A program made the position numbers and the translations under genes. Under the pieces are notes generated by a model. The model made no database searches and was not told the origin of the DNA. It worked only from the letters and a program-made list of their open reading frames with translations. Of a DNA stretch of 64,000 nt, positions 60,092 to 64,000 are shown piece after piece; within the stretch, counting starts at the first letter, position 1; each line of letters opens with the position of its first letter. Source of the DNA: Laburnicola sp. R22_1 (Eukaryota; Ascomycota; Dothideomycetes; Pleosporales; Didymosphaeriaceae); contig JACONQ010000014.1 of NCBI GenBank assembly GCA_014281115.1, positions 496,001 through 560,000 of the forward strand, written 5' to 3'.

Positions 60092-61932
60092 TCAGCATTC
60101 TTCATCTTCTCGTGCGCAAATACTCGAACTCAGATCTTCGATATCAGCGCTTTTCTGGAAACATATCTTTACCGAATCGAGCCGCAATTGTCCAAAATAC
60201 GGAATCTGCAATTCAAAGAACGGCCCCTGCTCGGTCAAGTCCTTAACAATGGTTCCGGAGCCTACGCTCCGGTTTCGAAACGCCTCGTCTTCAATCTGTA
60301 GGAGTTGCTGGAGTGCCCGGGGTCCTTTGCATGCTGGTATTGTCGCCATACATGCCATAGCCCGTTCTACTATATGGCGGTCGCTCAAACGCGTGTGTGA
60401 AAGCACAGATAGCTCTTGGGATTGGTCGTCCCAGTGTTTCTCAAGGTGTGCCAAAGTCAGTGTGATGGCGGCGATGAACGAGAAGAATCCGACTAGATGC
60501 CAGCTATGCGAAACGAAACCGGAGTCCTGCAAAATGAGGGATCGTTGTAGGACTTCACGGCTGGCAGTCGCACAAGCGGCCTTGTTATATCCATAAATGG
60601 CTTCCGTTCGATGAAGCAACGGTATGTGCGTCTGGGTGATGAGATTGTAATGTAAGATTCGATTGACCAACTGTGTTGTAAACAGTAACATATCCCGGCG
60701 AGACTTAGCTTTCGACAAAGCTGGAGGTATCCACCAATCAGAGGGCAGCAAAGAAGCTGCATCTTGCAAGGCCTGGTCAATAATCTGTGTCGCGGCCAGA
60801 TCTTCGGGATCGTGTTCGTTTCAATCCAGAATCCAAGATGTGATTTCGCTATGCCTTCGTTCCAATTGTTGCTCGAGGTCAGGTCTAACTCAGCATAGAT
60901 TGTAGCTTGGAGACAACGGGCACTTGCCCAACCTTGTGGTAATCCAAGGACCAAGCTGAAGAGTCGGTCAGCAGCAACTATCCTATACCACATGTATACA
61001 GAGTCAAAAGGAGGTGCTGTCGTATCGATCTGCTGAACTGTCTGCCGGTGTGGGCGATGTATGCCGAGTAGTTGCCCGATAGCCATGGCTCTTCGTACGG
61101 CACTAAACGCCCCACGCATGTCTCCATTATTTGCGTGGTACGTAGCCTCGAGAATTATACACTCCAGTCCTTCCGAATTTCGGCAGACCTCGTCTTTTGA
61201 TGTAACAACATCGATAGCCGTAAGTGCCATTCGCTGAGCCCTTTCTTTCCACTTATGATCGCGCATCTCTTGAAATACAAACTGCGCAAGACAAGCCAAC
61301 ATCAACATCTTCTGTGCTATGAGAACAGGATGCACGTCTCGGCTCGGAAGTGTCGCTACCTGTTTCGACGTGAAGACGAACCCGTCATGGGAATTTGATA
61401 TGACTTTCCAGTCTCGACTGAGCATTTGGTGGAAGAAACAGGGCACAAACTTGGTCGAGTTGCAGATCTCGTAGCACTCTTTTGTGGATGGTAGCAAGCT
61501 GTGTAGTGTCTCAGAGAGGGTGGTGCTCGGCCCTGGACATATTGGTGATCCCACGGGAGAAATTGTTCGCGCTCCCTGTGTACTCGGCGACGTAATTTTT
61601 CGATGATCTTGCTCTGTGGACGACGTGCCGTTAGCCCCCTGTCTTCCAAGGAGAGTTTCCAGCATCTTTTCAATACGCTCCAGACGGCAATGCGAAGCGC
61701 TATCTCCGTTTTCCGGTTCATAATCACTTTCATCTTGATGTACGCACTTTGTGCCTCGTCGACGACATCCAACGCAGGTCGCATCATCATGTGAAGCGAA
61801 AACGCATCGCGACTTCCGCCGTTTGCATTCCCAACAACTATGTGTGCCTTTTCGCAGCTTCCCCTTCTTTGGCGCCATTCTGGTTGATGCGGGCTTCGTC
61901 TCTGACAATGGGAACGGAATTTCTACGCTCAT
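60092..61932 (-). CDS. Zn2Cys6 fungal transcription factor with apparent frameshift
   Basis: The frame from 61932 begins MSVEIPFPLSETKPASTRM and carries a perfect Zn2Cys6 cluster: Cys33, 36, 43, 53, 56 and 63 (CWECKRRKSRC, then CVGCRRRGTKC). A possible dimerisation helix (CRLERIEKMLETLLG) and a fungal_trans middle homology region (MWYRIVAADRLFSLVLGLPQ) follow. Near 60820 the protein leaves this frame. The correct continuation (DLAATQIIDQALQDAASLLP, SDWWIPP) is in another frame and runs to the stop at 60092, with FELQIPYFGQLRL near the end. No GT donor lies between about 60905 and 60790, so an intron cannot explain it. A one-base indel, real or from sequencing, is the simplest reading. If real, the protein would end about 110 codons downstream in the wrong frame and lose its C-terminal third. 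It is divergent from the broken OYE gene, which suggests it once regulated it. Confidence 0.8.
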
Positions 61933-62299
61933 TTTGGAGGTCGTGGAGTTTTTTTTCCGTGTTGTAGATAGAGTCTATCCGCCGCAATGGCGGAAGAATT
62001 GGATCTATTTGTAAGCGCTAGCCACCGAGCTTGAAGTTATGCAGCCTCATACATGGCAGCACGACTACAGTTACAGAACAAAAGTTTGAGTAAAGTTGGC
62101 CTTGGTATTGCTTATCTAGGACCTAGGGCACCACGTCCTACGGGTTGTATTGAAACTTTTATCCTAGTCCTCTATAGTAACGGCGGAGCAAAATTCATCT
62201 CACCCGCACCATAAATGTGGACTCTACTGAAATGGATTCTGAACATCGAAATTGTCCGGTCCCTCGCTTGACACTCGGTTTGTTTGTGACGGCGCCAAC
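61933..62299. promoter_or_regulatory. Divergent promoter Zn2Cys6 factor / OYE pseudogene
   Basis: 367 bp between the two starts. It contains the promoter block shared with 16195-16300. No gene is seen. Confidence 0.55.
62052..62175. repeat. Diverged promoter block, copy B
   Basis: Same ordered words as at 16195-16300, including AAAAGTTTGAGTA, GGTATTGCTTATC and TTATCCTAGTCCT. A roughly 20-bp longer gap precedes the last word. Confidence 0.65.
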
Positions 62300-63530
<1,231 letters not shown>

Positions 63531-63923
63531 CCCCAAGTTCAACACTTTGCAATAGTTAAATTACTGTGGAATCGCCTCTATCTCTCATCTACGTTTCCTC
63601 CTATACGTAGATATCTAAAAATCCAGGTAGCGAGGAAGATGCACCACACGGCGAGTTGTACTAAATAAACTGTAAAATAAGAAGAAGATTGGAGGACGAA
63701 CAGTGGCACAGGGCGTAGATGATGGCGTTAGGTTAGAGGGGTGAGTAGTCGCGCGCCATAGATATAAGGGAGCGGAAAGCGTGACGAAGAAACGACAGCT
63801 CACTCGATGCATGCATGACCAGAGAGGGTGATGATTGAATGTTGAATGGTATTGATCTTCTTACTCTCGGTACAAAGTCAATCAGCCCGAGTCTTGGCCT
63901 ATACACGTCCCTCGCCCTCGCCC
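63531..63923. other. Intergenic
   Basis: AT-rich sequence after the OYE pseudogene. Short frames only. Confidence 0.5.
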
Positions 63924-64000
63924 TCACCGCCCCGCCTTCTCCTCATCAATCTGCCTCCTCAAATCCGCAAGCACCTCATTCCTCCTCTCCAAATGCCCCT
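63924..64000 (-). CDS. 3' end of a gene cut by the window edge
   Basis: On the minus strand the last 25 codons read GHLERRNEVLADLRRQIDEE and end KAGR before a TGA at 63926-63924. The charged helical, coiled-coil-like composition and the GC codon bias suggest a real C-terminus. The rest lies outside the window, so no function can be given. Confidence 0.45.
   Translation of the reverse strand, partial: GHLERRNEVLADLRRQIDEEKAGR

Overview
This window looks like nuclear DNA of a filamentous ascomycete (Pezizomycotina; Dothideomycetes is my best guess, but I cannot prove it from sequence alone). The evidence is monocistronic genes on both strands with mostly 45-60 nt GT-AG introns and CTNAY-like branch points, and a gene set typical of moulds: Medusa-type developmental regulator, MET8, METTL16, CSF1, a Vac1-like FYVE protein, an ACS-family MFS permease, a berberine-bridge-type oxidase and Zn2Cys6 factors. 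I see no tRNA, rRNA, CRISPR array, origin or intact transposon.

Left part (0-16 kb). A RING-containing SNF2-family ATPase (657-4162) is followed by 3.2 kb of repeat-rich intergenic DNA, an ACS-family MFS transporter (7407-9071) and a convergent secreted endonuclease/exonuclease/phosphatase-fold nuclease (9885-11790, minus). Next come an unknown protein whose 3' end has an unresolved reading-frame change (12528-13731, minus) and a 5'-truncated cytochrome P450 (14577-15524, minus).

Middle part (16-30 kb). A secreted FAD oxidase of the berberine bridge type (16544-18625) is divergent from the P450 remnant. Then come a small unknown protein (19210-19740), METTL16-like U6 snRNA/mRNA m6A methyltransferase (20005-21382, minus), siroheme synthase MET8 (21787-22628, minus), a PEP7/VAC1-type FYVE protein (23181-25373), a small secreted Cys-rich inhibitor-I9-like protein (27080-27574) and a tandem GRF zinc-finger protein with an unclear 5' end (28945-29363, minus).

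Right-centre (30-56 kb). The giant bridge-like lipid-transfer protein CSF1 (30036-39788, minus) is divergent from a TMEM184/Ost-alpha family membrane protein (40346-42554). A Ser/Pro-rich protein with an MGCC N-terminus (44224-46509) follows. A 7.1 kb stretch without a convincing gene lies upstream of the Medusa (medA) regulator (53687-56135).

Right end (56-64 kb). A repeat-built Arg/Asp/Ser-rich protein (58797-59906) is followed by a Zn2Cys6 transcription factor with an apparent one-base frameshift (60092-61932, minus). That factor is divergent from an Old Yellow Enzyme gene broken by two stops and a frameshift (62300-63530). The last bases hold the 3' end of another minus-strand gene.

The most interesting pattern is that both divergent oxidoreductase intergenic regions, P450/BBE at 16 kb and Zn2Cys6/OYE at 62 kb, share a diverged block of about 110-130 bp. 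Three of the four flanking genes are damaged. I infer a decayed, formerly co-regulated set of redox genes of secondary-metabolism type. I do not see a clearly new molecular system in the window.
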